A DNA stretch of 41,001 nucleotides from Beijerinckiaceae bacterium (GTDB taxonomy: Bacteria; Pseudomonadota; Alphaproteobacteria; Rhizobiales; Beijerinckiaceae): positions 1-41,001 of the forward strand of contig CANJWR010000016.1 of NCBI GenBank assembly GCA_947478455.1. Reading direction: 5' to 3'. Below the pieces are notes generated by a model. It was given only the letters and a program-made list of their open reading frames with translations. It was not told the origin of the DNA and did no database searches. This document shows, one piece after another, positions 1-8,353 of this stretch. The position numbers were made by a program, and so were the translations under genes. Within the stretch, counting starts at the first letter, position 1. Each line of letters begins with the position of its first letter.

Positions 1-47
1 GGACCCGAAATCCCGCCCCTCCCGAGACTCCTCCGTCACGCACCGAC

Positions 48-815
48 TTGAAGCCGGATACTCGCGCCCGGACATTTGCCCCGGTTACCCTTTTGGGAAT
101 CTATCTTTTTGAATTGTGGTCGGATCGAGCCAAGCTGAATTACCGTTTGATCGCCACTGTCGAAATCGACGGCAAGCTTGTCGAAGGATCAAGCGTCGCG
201 CAGGCAAAGCTCTGGCGGATTTGGCTTAATCCGTTGGGCCTGATCATCATGGGCGGTCGTCCGACGACGACGGAAGGCAAATTCACCGCGGAAGCCGTAG
301 TGGTTGATCTGGGCGAGCGCGGATTTCTGTTTGTCACGCTGGCAGTAAAAGGGGGCGAAGGTGGTGGTCGGTGGTCGAGTTATCCACCGTTGCTGTACCG
401 GGCTTTTGTCCCGCCGGACCGAAAAGCTCGTATCGATGCGAAATATCGGGAGGGCGAACGGACGGACATCGATGAACTGGCCGAGATCGCCCGACTGCCA
501 CCCGTAACCAGCGCCGATATTCCGCCGAAAATCTATCCGGAGATGGTGCGCTTTCGCGATCTGGACGATCCGGCCAGCGTCGAACATGTCGATCCCGACG
601 AGCTTGCAGCTTCCTTCGGACCGGGCGCCCGATTTGTAAAGTTGCGGGTCGAGACGACCCACGACGAGCCCGTTTCGACCATCACTCAAAGGCTCAAGTG
701 GCTTGATGACAACAAATATTCGAAAGGCGGACTGGACGGACAAGCAGACCGTATGCCCAGGACATACGCCAGTAAGTTCGGACGGCTTGCCTTTAAAAAT
801 CCTATCAAATTCTAA
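48..815 (+). CDS. Hypothetical protein, first tandem paralogue (5' end uncertain)
   Basis: Function not recognised. From the LLGIYLFELW segment onward it is closely similar to the next gene (966-1751). Shared blocks include ATVEIDGKLVEGSSVAQAK, GGRPTTTEGKF and AEAVVVDLGERG, and RVETTHDEPV near the C-terminus (RIETTHDEPV in the neighbour). Positions 89-224 are identical to 1052-1187 at the DNA level. The beginning is odd: the only start near the homologous region is a TTG at 48, and the frame stays open to the window edge. Upstream of position 89 the sequence no longer matches the paralogue, so the basic leader and half of its membrane segment are missing. It may start outside the window, or be a copy whose 5' end was replaced by recombination. 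Presence of a reading frame is well supported by the paralogue; start and function are not. Confidence 0.6.
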   Translation: MKPDTRARTFAPVTLLGIYLFELWSDRAKLNYRLIATVEIDGKLVEGSSVAQAKLWRIWLNPLGLIIMGGRPTTTEGKFTAEAVVVDLGERGFLFVTLAVKGGEGGGRWSSYPPLLYRAFVPPDRKARIDAKYREGERTDIDELAEIARLPPVTSADIPPKIYPEMVRFRDLDDPASVEHVDPDELAASFGPGARFVKLRVETTHDEPVSTITQRLKWLDDNKYSKGGLDGQADRMPRTYASKFGRLAFKNPIKF

Positions 816-824
816 AATTGAGGA

Positions 825-872
825 ATGACCGAAATGGATCTCGCTAATCTCGCCGCGCTGCTGGCCGCGTAA
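825..872 (+). other. Possible 15-residue mini-ORF or gene remnant between the paralogues
   Basis: An ATG at 825, four bases after a GAGG-like element, opens a 15-codon frame (MTEMDLANLAALLAA) ending in TAA at 870-872. The peptide is alanine/leucine-rich and looks like the first helix of a larger protein. It could be the decayed start of a gene once located between the two paralogues, a leader peptide, or chance. The rest of 873-965 shows no convincing coding sequence. Confidence 0.2.
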
Positions 873-965
873 AAGTGCTTGATGACCAAGTCTGCATAAT
901 CCGCCCCAACACCGCGCCCCGGCAGAAGCAAGTCGCGGAGCCGTTTCTTTCGATGAGGACGTTGA

Positions 966-1751
966 ATGAGCAACCCCGTTGCACAAGGTCAAAAGAACCG
1001 GAAGGGCCGGTTTGGCGTCAGCATGAAGGTTTTTGCTGCTCTGTCGCTTGGCCTTTTGGGAATCTATCTTTTTGAATTGTGGTCGGATCGAGCCAAGCTG
1101 AATTACCGTTTGATCGCCACTGTCGAAATCGACGGCAAGCTTGTCGAAGGATCAAGCGTCGCGCAGGCAAAGCTCTGGCGGATTTGGTTAAATCCGCTGG
1201 CATTCGTCATGGGCGGTCGTCCGACCACGACGGAAGGCAAATTCACGGCAGAAGCCGTAGTGGTTGATCTGGGCGAACGTGGGTTGCTTTTCGTCACGCT
1301 AGCAGGGCCAAACGGGGGGAACAACGGCAGGTGGGCAGGGTACCCGCAGATGCTGTACCGACAGTTGGTGCCGGGAGAACGAAAAGTACATGTCAAGACC
1401 GATATTGATCAACTTGCAGAGATAGAGCAGCTACCGCCCGGGAGCGGTGTGGATATTCCGCCAGAAACATATCCACAGATGGTCCGCTTTCGCGACCTGA
1501 ATGATCCGGCCAGTGCTCAATATGTCCGTCCGGATCGCTTGGAGGATTCCTTTGGTGCGGGAGTGCGGCTCATCAAGCTCAGGATAGAGACCACGCACGA
1601 CGAGCCAGTCTATACCATCAACCAGAGGCTCCGTTGGCTGGATGATCCCAGATACCAATCCGGTGCCTTGGACAAACTGAACCCCGATTTCTGGTCTTTT
1701 GCCAGCACCATTGGTGCCGGTGCGTTCAAAATGGGATTTCAGAGTCCATGA
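966..1751 (+). CDS. Hypothetical membrane-anchored protein, second tandem paralogue
   Basis: Function unknown; 261 residues. A short basic N-terminus (residues 1-20, several K/R) is followed by one hydrophobic segment at about residues 21-38 (VFAALSLGLLGIYLFELW), then a soluble domain probably facing the periplasm. Shared motifs with the upstream gene are EIDGKLVEGSSVAQAK, a VVVDLGERG strand, and RIETTHDEPV near residue 210. The start ATG at 966 has an AGGA eight bases upstream. An internal ATG at 1023 would remove the basic leader and is less attractive. Tandem, partly homogenised copies of small anchored proteins are seen in immunity-type or stress families, but nothing here proves such a role. 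Confidence 0.75.
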   Translation: MSNPVAQGQKNRKGRFGVSMKVFAALSLGLLGIYLFELWSDRAKLNYRLIATVEIDGKLVEGSSVAQAKLWRIWLNPLAFVMGGRPTTTEGKFTAEAVVVDLGERGLLFVTLAGPNGGNNGRWAGYPQMLYRQLVPGERKVHVKTDIDQLAEIEQLPPGSGVDIPPETYPQMVRFRDLNDPASAQYVRPDRLEDSFGAGVRLIKLRIETTHDEPVYTINQRLRWLDDPRYQSGALDKLNPDFWSFASTIGAGAFKMGFQSP

Positions 1752-1878
1752 GTGGGTTGATTGGGTAGTCGTCATCGACGGGAGTCTTGCCACATCCCCT
1801 ATGCGCGCGCCGCATTCCCTTTCGGCCCAAAACCTTTATGGATGCGCCCATGCCGATGCGCCACGCGACTTTTCATCC

Positions 1879-2637
1879 ATGATCACCGACTGGCAATTTT
1901 ACGCCATGGCGGTTCCGGCCGTGATCCTGATGGGGCTCTCGAAGGGAGGGTTTTCGGGCGTCGGCATGGTGTCGCTGCCCATGATGGCGCTGGTCGCGCC
2001 GCCGTTTCAGGTGGCGGCCATTCTGCTGCCGATCCTGATGGTGCAGGACATTTTCGGCATTCTGGCCCTGCGCAAGGATTTCCACCGCGAAAGTCTCACC
2101 GTTCTGGTGATCGGCGGGATGATCGGCATCCTGATCGCCATGGCTCTGGCGAAATATGTCACCGACTATGAAGTGCTGGTCGCGGTGGGCGTCATCGCGG
2201 CGGGCTTCGTGCTCTACACATGGCTGAAAGAGCGCGGCACGGATACGCCGCCGCGCCCCGGCGTGCCCGCATGGGGCGTGTTCTGGGGCGTCTGGGCGGG
2301 GTTCACGAGTTTTGTCGCCAATGCTGGCGCGCCGCCCGTGCAGGTTTTCATGAACCCGCAGAAACTTTCGCCGCGCGTCTATGCGGGCACGATGGCGATC
2401 CTGTTCGGCATCCTCAACTACACCAAATTCGCCGCCTTCATGTGGCTGGGGCAGGTCAATCTGCCAAACCTGAAAGTGTCCGTCCTGCTGTTTCCGGTGG
2501 CGATCGTCTCTGTGCTGCTCGGCGTGCGGCTGGTGAAGACCATGTCGCCCGGGCCGTTCTATCGCTTCGTCAATCTGATGACGTTTCTCGTCGGGCTGAA
2601 ACTGATCTGGGACGGAGCAGCGGGCATGATGCGGTAG
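1879..2637 (+). CDS. TauE/SafE-family (sulfite exporter-type) membrane permease
   Basis: A 252-residue integral membrane protein of the TauE/SafE (DUF81) family, members of which move organic or inorganic anions such as sulfite or sulfoacetate across the inner membrane. Evidence: about eight hydrophobic segments; an N-terminal glycine-rich repeat (GLSKGGFSGVGMVSLP, about residues 18-33); and the second-half counterpart around GVWAGFTSFVANAGAPPVQVF, which is typical of the two-repeat fold. I place the start at ATG 1879, because translation from there begins just before the first membrane helix. The frame is open further upstream (ATG at 1801), but that extension lacks family character. There is no clear ribosome-binding site at either. 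Substrate cannot be told from sequence. Confidence 0.88.
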   Translation: MITDWQFYAMAVPAVILMGLSKGGFSGVGMVSLPMMALVAPPFQVAAILLPILMVQDIFGILALRKDFHRESLTVLVIGGMIGILIAMALAKYVTDYEVLVAVGVIAAGFVLYTWLKERGTDTPPRPGVPAWGVFWGVWAGFTSFVANAGAPPVQVFMNPQKLSPRVYAGTMAILFGILNYTKFAAFMWLGQVNLPNLKVSVLLFPVAIVSVLLGVRLVKTMSPGPFYRFVNLMTFLVGLKLIWDGAAGMMR

Positions 2638-2706
2638 AGATCGGCAGCCATTGCCATTCGGCGCAATCAGGCCGACAACAGGCCTGAGCATCGCCGGGAG
2701 CAATAC

Positions 2707-3309
2707 ATGGATGTTGATATTGGTTCCATCGCCGACCGGATTCGCGAGCTCGAAGCCGAACTTGACGCCGAGATTGCGCGCCGCAGCGCCGATCTGCGGT
2801 TCGGGCTGGAAAAAGGCAAGGCGATTTTCGAAGAGGAAGTCCTGCGCCGTCATCGCGAACTGAAGACCAGCCTCTGGCGCTACATTCGCCAGTCGAACGT
2901 GCTGGTCATGATCACCGCGCCCTTCATCTATATGCTGATCATTCCATTCGGGCTGCTGGACCTGTTCCTTTTCATCTATCAGGCGATCTGCTTTCCGATT
3001 TACGGCATCCCGCATGTGAAGCGGTCGGACTATTTTGTCTTCGACCGGCGCTATCTGGCCTATCTCAACATGGTCGAGAAGCTCAATTGCGCCTATTGTT
3101 CCTACGGCAATGGCGTCATCGCCTATGCGCGCGAGGTGGGCTCCCGCACCGAGCAATACTGGTGTCCGATAAAGCACGCTCGACGCACGCAGGATGTCCA
3201 CGCGCGTTACCGCAATTTCGTCGATTTCGGCGATGCCGACGCCTACATGGAAAAACTCGAGAAGCTTCGCGAAGATGTGCGGAAGCTTCCCGGTTCCACG
3301 CAGGCCTGA
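2707..3309 (+). CDS. Conserved hypothetical membrane protein with coiled coil and CxxC
   Basis: A 200-residue protein of unknown function. Residues 1-60 are charged and heptad-like (RELEAELDAEIARRSADL), suggesting a coiled coil. Two hydrophobic stretches follow at about 63-98 (VLVMITAPFIYMLIIPFG, LLDLFLFIYQAICFPIYG). The C-terminal half contains an NCAYCSYGNG motif (CxxC) and a further Cys in YWCPIKH, a possible metal or redox site. The start is supported by GGGAG six bases before ATG 2707. It sits 69 bp after the permease on the same strand and ends three bases from the convergent minus-strand gene. I recall similar proteins as conserved hypotheticals in alphaproteobacteria; no activity can be assigned. 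Confidence 0.8.
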   Translation: MDVDIGSIADRIRELEAELDAEIARRSADLRFGLEKGKAIFEEEVLRRHRELKTSLWRYIRQSNVLVMITAPFIYMLIIPFGLLDLFLFIYQAICFPIYGIPHVKRSDYFVFDRRYLAYLNMVEKLNCAYCSYGNGVIAYAREVGSRTEQYWCPIKHARRTQDVHARYRNFVDFGDADAYMEKLEKLREDVRKLPGSTQA

Positions 3310-3312
3310 CTG

Positions 3313-4191
3313 TTAGTCCTGAGCCAGATAGTCGCGCCGCCAGTCCCGATAGTCCGGGCCCTGCAGCATTAAATCCATAAAGTCGCTGCTCGCGACTCTG
3401 GCTTTCAGCCCGTCCGGCGATCCGCCTCCGTGAAGGTGAACATAGGCCTGTCTCAAAGCCTCTACCGCTATCGCCTGCGGTTGATGTCCCTGCAGGGCGA
3501 TCCGCACGCCCGCTTGCGCAAACTCTTCACGGCTGGCGAATTCCGGCACAGTCCCGAGCATCAGAGGAAGATTCACCTCTGCCCGCACGGCCCGCAACTG
3601 GTCGAGCGACTCGACGCCAAGCAGGAAAATCGTATCGACGCCGGTCTCCGCATAGGCCTTCACGCGGGCAATCGTTGACTCGAGACCTTCGGACTTCATC
3701 GCAATGGTGCGACCCGCAATTATAAAGCTGGAATCCATCCGCGCAGCCAAAGCGGCTTTCAGCTTCCCGACCATCTCGTCTTTTGAAATGATCTCCTCGC
3801 CTTTTGCTCCGAAGCGCGCCGGCAAGTGCGTGTCCTCGATGCTGCAGCCGGACGCGCCCGCATGTTCGAGTTCCTCGATTGTGCGACGAACCGAGAGCGC
3901 ATTGCCGAAGCCGTGGTCGGAATCAATGAAAAGCGCCAGATTGCTGTTGCGGCAGATCGAACGCGCAACGCCTGCAAGTTCGGTGAGCGTCAGAACCGTC
4001 AGGTCCGGCGCAGCAAGCGCGCCGGCCGAGGCCACCGAGCCGCCGAGCATCGCCAGTTCATAGCCGACGCTCTCCGCGACCCGCGCCGACAGGGCGTCGA
4101 ACACGCTGGCGGGCGAAACACAGTGGTCAGCCGCGAATGCCGCCCGCAACCGTTGACGCTTCTGCGTCGCTGTCAGGCGTTTCTGGCTCAC
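3313..4191 (-). CDS. Isocitrate lyase/PEP mutase superfamily protein, oxaloacetate decarboxylase-like
   Basis: A 292-residue TIM-barrel enzyme of the isocitrate lyase/PEP mutase superfamily. The pattern matches the oxaloacetate decarboxylase branch (PA4872 type): VFDALSARVAESVGYE, LGGSVAS, an acidic Mg-binding motif DSDHGFGNAL, SIEDTHLPARFG, and the GRT stretch on a later strand. The KKCGH loop of true isocitrate lyase is absent, so glyoxylate-cycle lyase activity is unlikely. Expected chemistry is C-C cleavage or decarboxylation of a 2-oxo or 2-hydroxy diacid in the cytoplasm, but superfamily substrates vary widely. The start ATG overlaps the stop of the upstream aldo/keto reductase gene by four bases, so the two are translationally coupled and probably act in one catabolic route. 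Confidence 0.85.
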   Translation of the reverse strand: MSQKRLTATQKRQRLRAAFAADHCVSPASVFDALSARVAESVGYELAMLGGSVASAGALAAPDLTVLTLTELAGVARSICRNSNLALFIDSDHGFGNALSVRRTIEELEHAGASGCSIEDTHLPARFGAKGEEIISKDEMVGKLKAALAARMDSSFIIAGRTIAMKSEGLESTIARVKAYAETGVDTIFLLGVESLDQLRAVRAEVNLPLMLGTVPEFASREEFAQAGVRIALQGHQPQAIAVEALRQAYVHLHGGGSPDGLKARVASSDFMDLMLQGPDYRDWRRDYLAQD

Positions 4192-5141
4192 TTTGTGATC
4201 CGATCAACTTCGTCCAGTTCGTCCTTCGTCAAAACCCATTTGGCCGACGCCACATTCGACTCCACCTGATCGGGCGACGTCGCGCCGGCAATAATTGGCC
4301 CAACATGCGGCTGGCAGACAAGCCAGCTCATCGCGAGTTCGAGCAGCGTGTGTCCGCGCGTTTCGGCGAACGAACGCAAGTTTTCGACTGTGGTCCTGAC
4401 GCGGTCGTTCATGAAGCGCGCTTCGAAGCGCTCCGGCTTGGCGAAACGGCTGCCGGGCGGCGGCGGGGCGTCGGGCCGGTATTTGCCGGTCAGCAGGCCG
4501 CTGGCGAGCGGATAGAAAGGCAGGAAGCACGCGCCATGCGCATTGGCGGCCGGCACGAGTTCCTTCTCGATGTTGCGGTTGACCAGCGAATATTCGTCCT
4601 GACACGAAACGAAGGGCGTCAGATTGCCGCTCTTCGCCGTCCATTGCGCCTGAACGAAAAGCCACGCGGGCGTATTCGAGCAGCCAATGTACCGCACCTT
4701 GCCCTGCCGCACGAGATCGTCGAGCGCCCGCATGGTCTCTTCGATCGGCGTCAACGGATCGGGCCCGTGCAACTGGTAAAGGTCGATCCAGTCGGTGTTC
4801 AAACGCTTCAGGCTGGCTTCGACCGCCGACATGATGTAGCGGCGGGATGCGCCCGAGAGTTTGCGTTCGGCGTCCATCGCATGGCCGAACTTCGTCGCCA
4901 GCACGATGTCCTTGCGGCGCGTTCCGAGCGCCGCGCCCAGACAGATTTCCGACGAACCCGTCTTGCCACCGCCGCGTTTGCCGTAGGCGTCGGCGCTGTC
5001 AAAAAAAGTCACTCCGAGATCGAGCGCCTTATGGACGACAGCGTTGGTGGCTGCCTGATCGAGGCGTCCGCCCATATTGTTGCCGCCGAGGCCGACGACC
5101 GAGGCGCGTAGTCCCGATCTCCCCAAATTGCAATAGTCCAT
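4188..5141 (-). CDS. Aldo/keto reductase
   Basis: A 317-residue NADPH-dependent (beta/alpha)8 oxidoreductase of the aldo/keto reductase superfamily. The catalytic tetrad is visible: Asp48 and Tyr53 in FFDSADAYG, Lys84 in LATKFG, and His125 in LYQLHGPD. Other family blocks are ALDDLVRQGKVRYIGCSN and the cofactor-binding end IIAGATSPDQVESN. Length is normal. It is the first gene of a two-gene minus-strand operon with the PEP mutase-family gene (4-bp overlap) and is divergently transcribed from the ABC transporter genes. Many relatives reduce aldehydes or ketones of sugars or xenobiotics; the substrate cannot be inferred. Confidence 0.93.
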   Translation of the reverse strand: MDYCNLGRSGLRASVVGLGGNNMGGRLDQAATNAVVHKALDLGVTFFDSADAYGKRGGGKTGSSEICLGAALGTRRKDIVLATKFGHAMDAERKLSGASRRYIMSAVEASLKRLNTDWIDLYQLHGPDPLTPIEETMRALDDLVRQGKVRYIGCSNTPAWLFVQAQWTAKSGNLTPFVSCQDEYSLVNRNIEKELVPAANAHGACFLPFYPLASGLLTGKYRPDAPPPPGSRFAKPERFEARFMNDRVRTTVENLRSFAETRGHTLLELAMSWLVCQPHVGPIIAGATSPDQVESNVASAKWVLTKDELDEVDRITK

Positions 5142-5337
5142 CCCTCAAACCCTCCCGCTTCATTGCCGCCATAAACGCCAGCCCGGTCGCGGGTTGGCAA
5201 GTCCAAAGTGAATTGCTGCCTCACTGAACCAAACTGCTCAGTCATGCGGCAGCGAAAACTTATAGGCCCGAACTTGGCATCCGGGTTGCTTTGACATTGA
5301 TGCTCGAACCCGCGAGCCAGCCAATGGCAGGTGTCAA
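5142..5337. other. Divergent intergenic region
   Basis: This 196-bp gap separates the minus-strand aldo/keto reductase operon from the plus-strand ABC importer operon, so it should hold both promoters. A TTGACA hexamer lies at 5291-5296 on the plus strand, but no good -10 element follows at normal spacing. I see no clear operator dyad. Confidence 0.5.
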
Positions 5338-6375
5338 ATGCTTCAGCTCCCCACGATGCCGGATCGCGGCGGCCCCGCGCAACCTCTGCTCATCGTCCAG
5401 AACCTCGTGAAGCACTTTCCCCTCAAGGGCGGGTTATTTGGGCAGGGTGGGAAAGTTCAGGCCGTCGATGGAATCGACTTTGAAATCCGTAAGGGCGAAA
5501 CGCTCGGCATCGTCGGAGAATCCGGCTGCGGCAAATCCACAGCTTCCCGCTTGATCATGTCTCTGATCGAGCCGACCGACGGCGAAATCATTTTCGACGG
5601 CGAAAAGGTAGGCACCGCTGCACTGCCGTTGAAGGAATATCGCCGTCAGGTCCAGATGGTGTTTCAGGATAGCTACGCGTCGCTGAACCCACGCCTGTCG
5701 ATTGAGGAATCCATTGCCTTCGGTCCGATGGTGCATGGTCTCGGGCGCAGCCGCGCCATTCCGCGCGCGCATGACCTGCTGACTGCAGTCGGTCTAGCTC
5801 CGGCGCAGTTCGCCCATCGCTATCCGCACGAATTGTCAGGCGGCCAGCGTCAGCGCGTCAACATTGCCCGGGCGCTGGCGCTGCGTCCTCGCATGCTCAT
5901 TCTCGACGAGCCTGTATCGGCGCTCGACAAATCCGTCGAGGCGCAGGTGCTCAACATGTTGCTCGACCTGAAGGCGCAGTTCGAACTGACTTATCTATTC
6001 ATCAGCCACGACCTGAATGTGGTGCAGCATGTCGCGGACCGCGTTCTGGTAATGTATCTCGGCCGGGTTGCAGAAATCGGCCCCGTGGATTCGATTTTCG
6101 CAGCGCCGCAGCACCCCTACACACAGGCGCTCCTCGCCAGCCGCCCGTCGATGGACCCGGATCGTCGCCGCACAGAGCCGCCGATTACCGGAGACCCCCC
6201 AAATCCGGTGAATCCGCCGTCGGGCTGCCGCTTCCGTACTCGCTGCTCGCTGGCCGAAGACATCTGCGCCTCTGCGACGCCGCCGCTGGGAACCACCGGG
6301 CCGATGCATCAGGCCGCCTGCCACATCGTCGCGCCCGGAAGCGGGCACTCAATGGCGTCAAGGGAGGCTGCATAA
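5338..6375 (+). CDS. Peptide/nickel-type ABC transporter ATP-binding protein (DppF-like)
   Basis: A 345-residue cytoplasmic ATPase of the oligopeptide/dipeptide importer class. It shows Walker [10 protein letters not shown] (about residues 61-69), Q-loop region [15 protein letters not shown], signature LSGGQRQRV, Walker [13 protein letters not shown] and switch histidine in FISHDLNVV. The C-terminal oligo_HPY domain has the usual cysteine cluster (GCRFRTRC, then further Cys to the end), which binds an iron-sulfur cluster in characterised DppD/DppF homologues. The start at ATG 5338 follows an AGGTG element; ATG 5356 is an alternative. The stop TAA overlaps the next gene's ATG by one base (TAATG). 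It is the first gene of the importer operon. Confidence 0.95.
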   Translation: MLQLPTMPDRGGPAQPLLIVQNLVKHFPLKGGLFGQGGKVQAVDGIDFEIRKGETLGIVGESGCGKSTASRLIMSLIEPTDGEIIFDGEKVGTAALPLKEYRRQVQMVFQDSYASLNPRLSIEESIAFGPMVHGLGRSRAIPRAHDLLTAVGLAPAQFAHRYPHELSGGQRQRVNIARALALRPRMLILDEPVSALDKSVEAQVLNMLLDLKAQFELTYLFISHDLNVVQHVADRVLVMYLGRVAEIGPVDSIFAAPQHPYTQALLASRPSMDPDRRRTEPPITGDPPNPVNPPSGCRFRTRCSLAEDICASATPPLGTTGPMHQAACHIVAPGSGHSMASREAA

Positions 6376-7352
6376 TGTCCGAAGATCTGCTGGTTCGGGC
6401 GAAGAACCTCAATGTCAAATTTGTCTCGCGCGACGCCACCGTTCACGCGGTCAACGGTGTCGACTTTCAGCTCGCCCAACGCGAAGTGTTGTGCATTCTC
6501 GGCGAAAGCGGGTCGGGAAAATCCGTCACGCTGCGCGCCATCATGGGCCTCAATCCGCGCGGTAAAACAGTTGTCGAAGGCGAACTCAATGTCTGCGGCC
6601 AGGATGTTGTTGGTGCTTCTGAAGCACAAATGAGCCAACTGCGCGGACGTCAGGTCGCGATGATCTTTCAGGAGCCGATGACCGCTCTGGACCCTGTCTT
6701 CACAATTGGGCGCCAGATTGCCGAAACCATCGTGCGACACGAAAGCATTTCATACAAGGATGCATTGGCGCGCGCACTGGACTTGCTAGAACTCGTACAA
6801 ATCCCTTCTGCAAAACGCCGTCTGGAAGCTTATCCGCATGAATTGTCCGGCGGACTTCGCCAGCGCGCCATGATCGCGATTGCGCTGTCCTGCAAGCCGA
6901 AGCTTCTGCTGGCGGATGAGCCGACGACCGCGCTCGACGCCACCGTGCAAATCCAGATTCTTCTCCTGCTGCGCCGTCTGCAACAGGAACTTGGCATGGG
7001 GGTGATCTTCGTGACGCATGACTTGGGCGTCGCCGGCGAAATCGCCGACCGGATAGCCGTCATGTATGCAGGACGCTTCGTCGAAGAAGGGCCTGTGCGC
7101 GACGTCATGCGGGCTCCACTGCATCCCTACGCGCAAGGACTACTTGGCGCAACTGTTCACGCAGGACTGCGCGGCAAACGTCTCACGACCATTCCGGGGG
7201 CGCCGCCCGATCTGAGAGCAATTGCACCGGGTTGTTCGTTTGCCCCGCGCTGCGCAATGGTTGAAGCCGCCTGCCGCGCGGACCTCCCAAATTTGCGCAG
7301 TCCTGAACCCGGTCGCAGCGCACGTTGCATTCACGTCAATGAAGCCGCCTGA
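6375..7352 (+). CDS. Peptide/nickel-type ABC transporter ATP-binding protein (DppD-like)
   Basis: A 325-residue second ATPase of the importer, pairing with the preceding protein. Walker A GESGSGKSV, Q-loop MIFQEPMTALDPVF, signature LSGGLRQRAMIAIAL and Walker B LLLADEPTTALD are all intact. The C-terminal oligo_HPY segment contains GCSFAPRC and two more cysteines. In this family the DppD and DppF subunits form a heterodimer at the inner face of the cytoplasmic membrane. The gene overlaps its predecessor by one base and lies 56 bp before the first permease gene. Confidence 0.95.
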   Translation: MSEDLLVRAKNLNVKFVSRDATVHAVNGVDFQLAQREVLCILGESGSGKSVTLRAIMGLNPRGKTVVEGELNVCGQDVVGASEAQMSQLRGRQVAMIFQEPMTALDPVFTIGRQIAETIVRHESISYKDALARALDLLELVQIPSAKRRLEAYPHELSGGLRQRAMIAIALSCKPKLLLADEPTTALDATVQIQILLLLRRLQQELGMGVIFVTHDLGVAGEIADRIAVMYAGRFVEEGPVRDVMRAPLHPYAQGLLGATVHAGLRGKRLTTIPGAPPDLRAIAPGCSFAPRCAMVEAACRADLPNLRSPEPGRSARCIHVNEAA

Positions 7353-7408
7353 CCATGGCATGTGTATTGCGTGAGCATCTTGAAGTCCGGAATTCCGGGG
7401 AGAATTGA

Positions 7409-8353
7409 ATGTTTCGATATATTCTCAGACGCATCGCTTATGCGATCCCCATCGCCTTGTCGGTCAGCGTTGTTTGCTTCCTCCTCGTTCATATCGCACC
7501 TGGAGATCCGATAGACTCGATCATTCCTCCAGATACGCCGAGGGAAGTCGTCGAGCAGGTGCGCAAGGATTATGGACTCGATAAGCCGTTGCCGGTTCAG
7601 TACGCTGTCTGGCTATCGCGCGTGGTGCAGGGCGATCTGGGGCGTTCCATCGCCACGCGGCGACTTGTGGCCGGCGATCTCATCCTCGCAGCTCGCAAGA
7701 CATTTGTTCTTGCGATAACTGCAGCACTACTCGGCTTCGCGGTTGGCATTCTGCTCGGCAGTACAGCCGCCTTCTATAAAGGCACTTGGATCGACAAGGC
7801 TTGCGTCGCCTTCGCGGTCGCTGGAGTATCGATCCCGCATTACTGGCTTGGCATGGTGATGGTCATCTTCTTCAGTGTGCTGATGAATGTGTTTCCAGCC
7901 ATGGGGGCCGGGCCCGGAGACTGGGTCTGGGATCGCGAGCATCTGCAATATCTTGTACTTCCGGCCATTACGTTGGCGTGTATTCCTGCCGGCCTTTTGA
8001 CCCGCACAGTGCGCGGCATTGTCAGCGAAATTCTCAGCCAGGACTTCGTGACGACACTGCGCGGCAAAGGCCTCCGAAATCGCACACTCGCTCTGCACAT
8101 CGTAAAGAACGGCGCTCCCACAATTCTTGCAGTCATGGGCCTCCAGCTGGGCTATCTGATGGGTGGTTCCATTCTGGTTGAGACCATTTTCAGTTGGCCA
8201 GGCACCGGATCGATGCTCAATGCGGCGATCTTTCGACGCGACATTCCGGTCATTCAGGGCGCAACGCTGGTGCTCGCCATGTTCTTCGTGATGCTGAACC
8301 TGATCGTCGACATCATGCAAACAATGATCGACCCGAGGATCGTGAGAAAATGA
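7409..8353 (+). CDS. Peptide/nickel-type ABC transporter permease (DppB-like)
   Basis: A 314-residue inner-membrane permease. It starts with the family-typical MFRYILRRIAYAIPIALSVS membrane helix, and has HIAPGDPID and the LDKPLPVQYAVWL block in the first periplasmic region. The cytoplasmic coupling (EAA) loop lies around TLRGKGLRNRTLALHIVKNG. About six transmembrane segments are expected. The start has GGGGAG seven bases upstream. The stop overlaps the DppC-like gene by ATGA, indicating translational coupling. Confidence 0.95.
   Translation: MFRYILRRIAYAIPIALSVSVVCFLLVHIAPGDPIDSIIPPDTPREVVEQVRKDYGLDKPLPVQYAVWLSRVVQGDLGRSIATRRLVAGDLILAARKTFVLAITAALLGFAVGILLGSTAAFYKGTWIDKACVAFAVAGVSIPHYWLGMVMVIFFSVLMNVFPAMGAGPGDWVWDREHLQYLVLPAITLACIPAGLLTRTVRGIVSEILSQDFVTTLRGKGLRNRTLALHIVKNGAPTILAVMGLQLGYLMGGSILVETIFSWPGTGSMLNAAIFRRDIPVIQGATLVLAMFFVMLNLIVDIMQTMIDPRIVRK

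Noticed and set aside
1873-3201. Long minus-strand frame of 442 codons
   Set aside because: It lies antisense to the TauE/SafE permease and the CxxC membrane protein, both with clear family or membrane character. Its composition (very rich in His, Asp, Arg, Gln) is that of a mirror frame in GC-rich DNA.
4137-5111. Plus-strand frame of 324 codons
   Set aside because: It is antisense to the aldo/keto reductase, whose catalytic tetrad is intact on the minus strand; no motif is visible in the plus-strand product.
5291-5319. TTGACA hexamer as a promoter for the ABC importer
   Set aside because: The region 16-18 bp downstream (around GAGCCA) does not resemble a -10 element, so it is not listed as a promoter.
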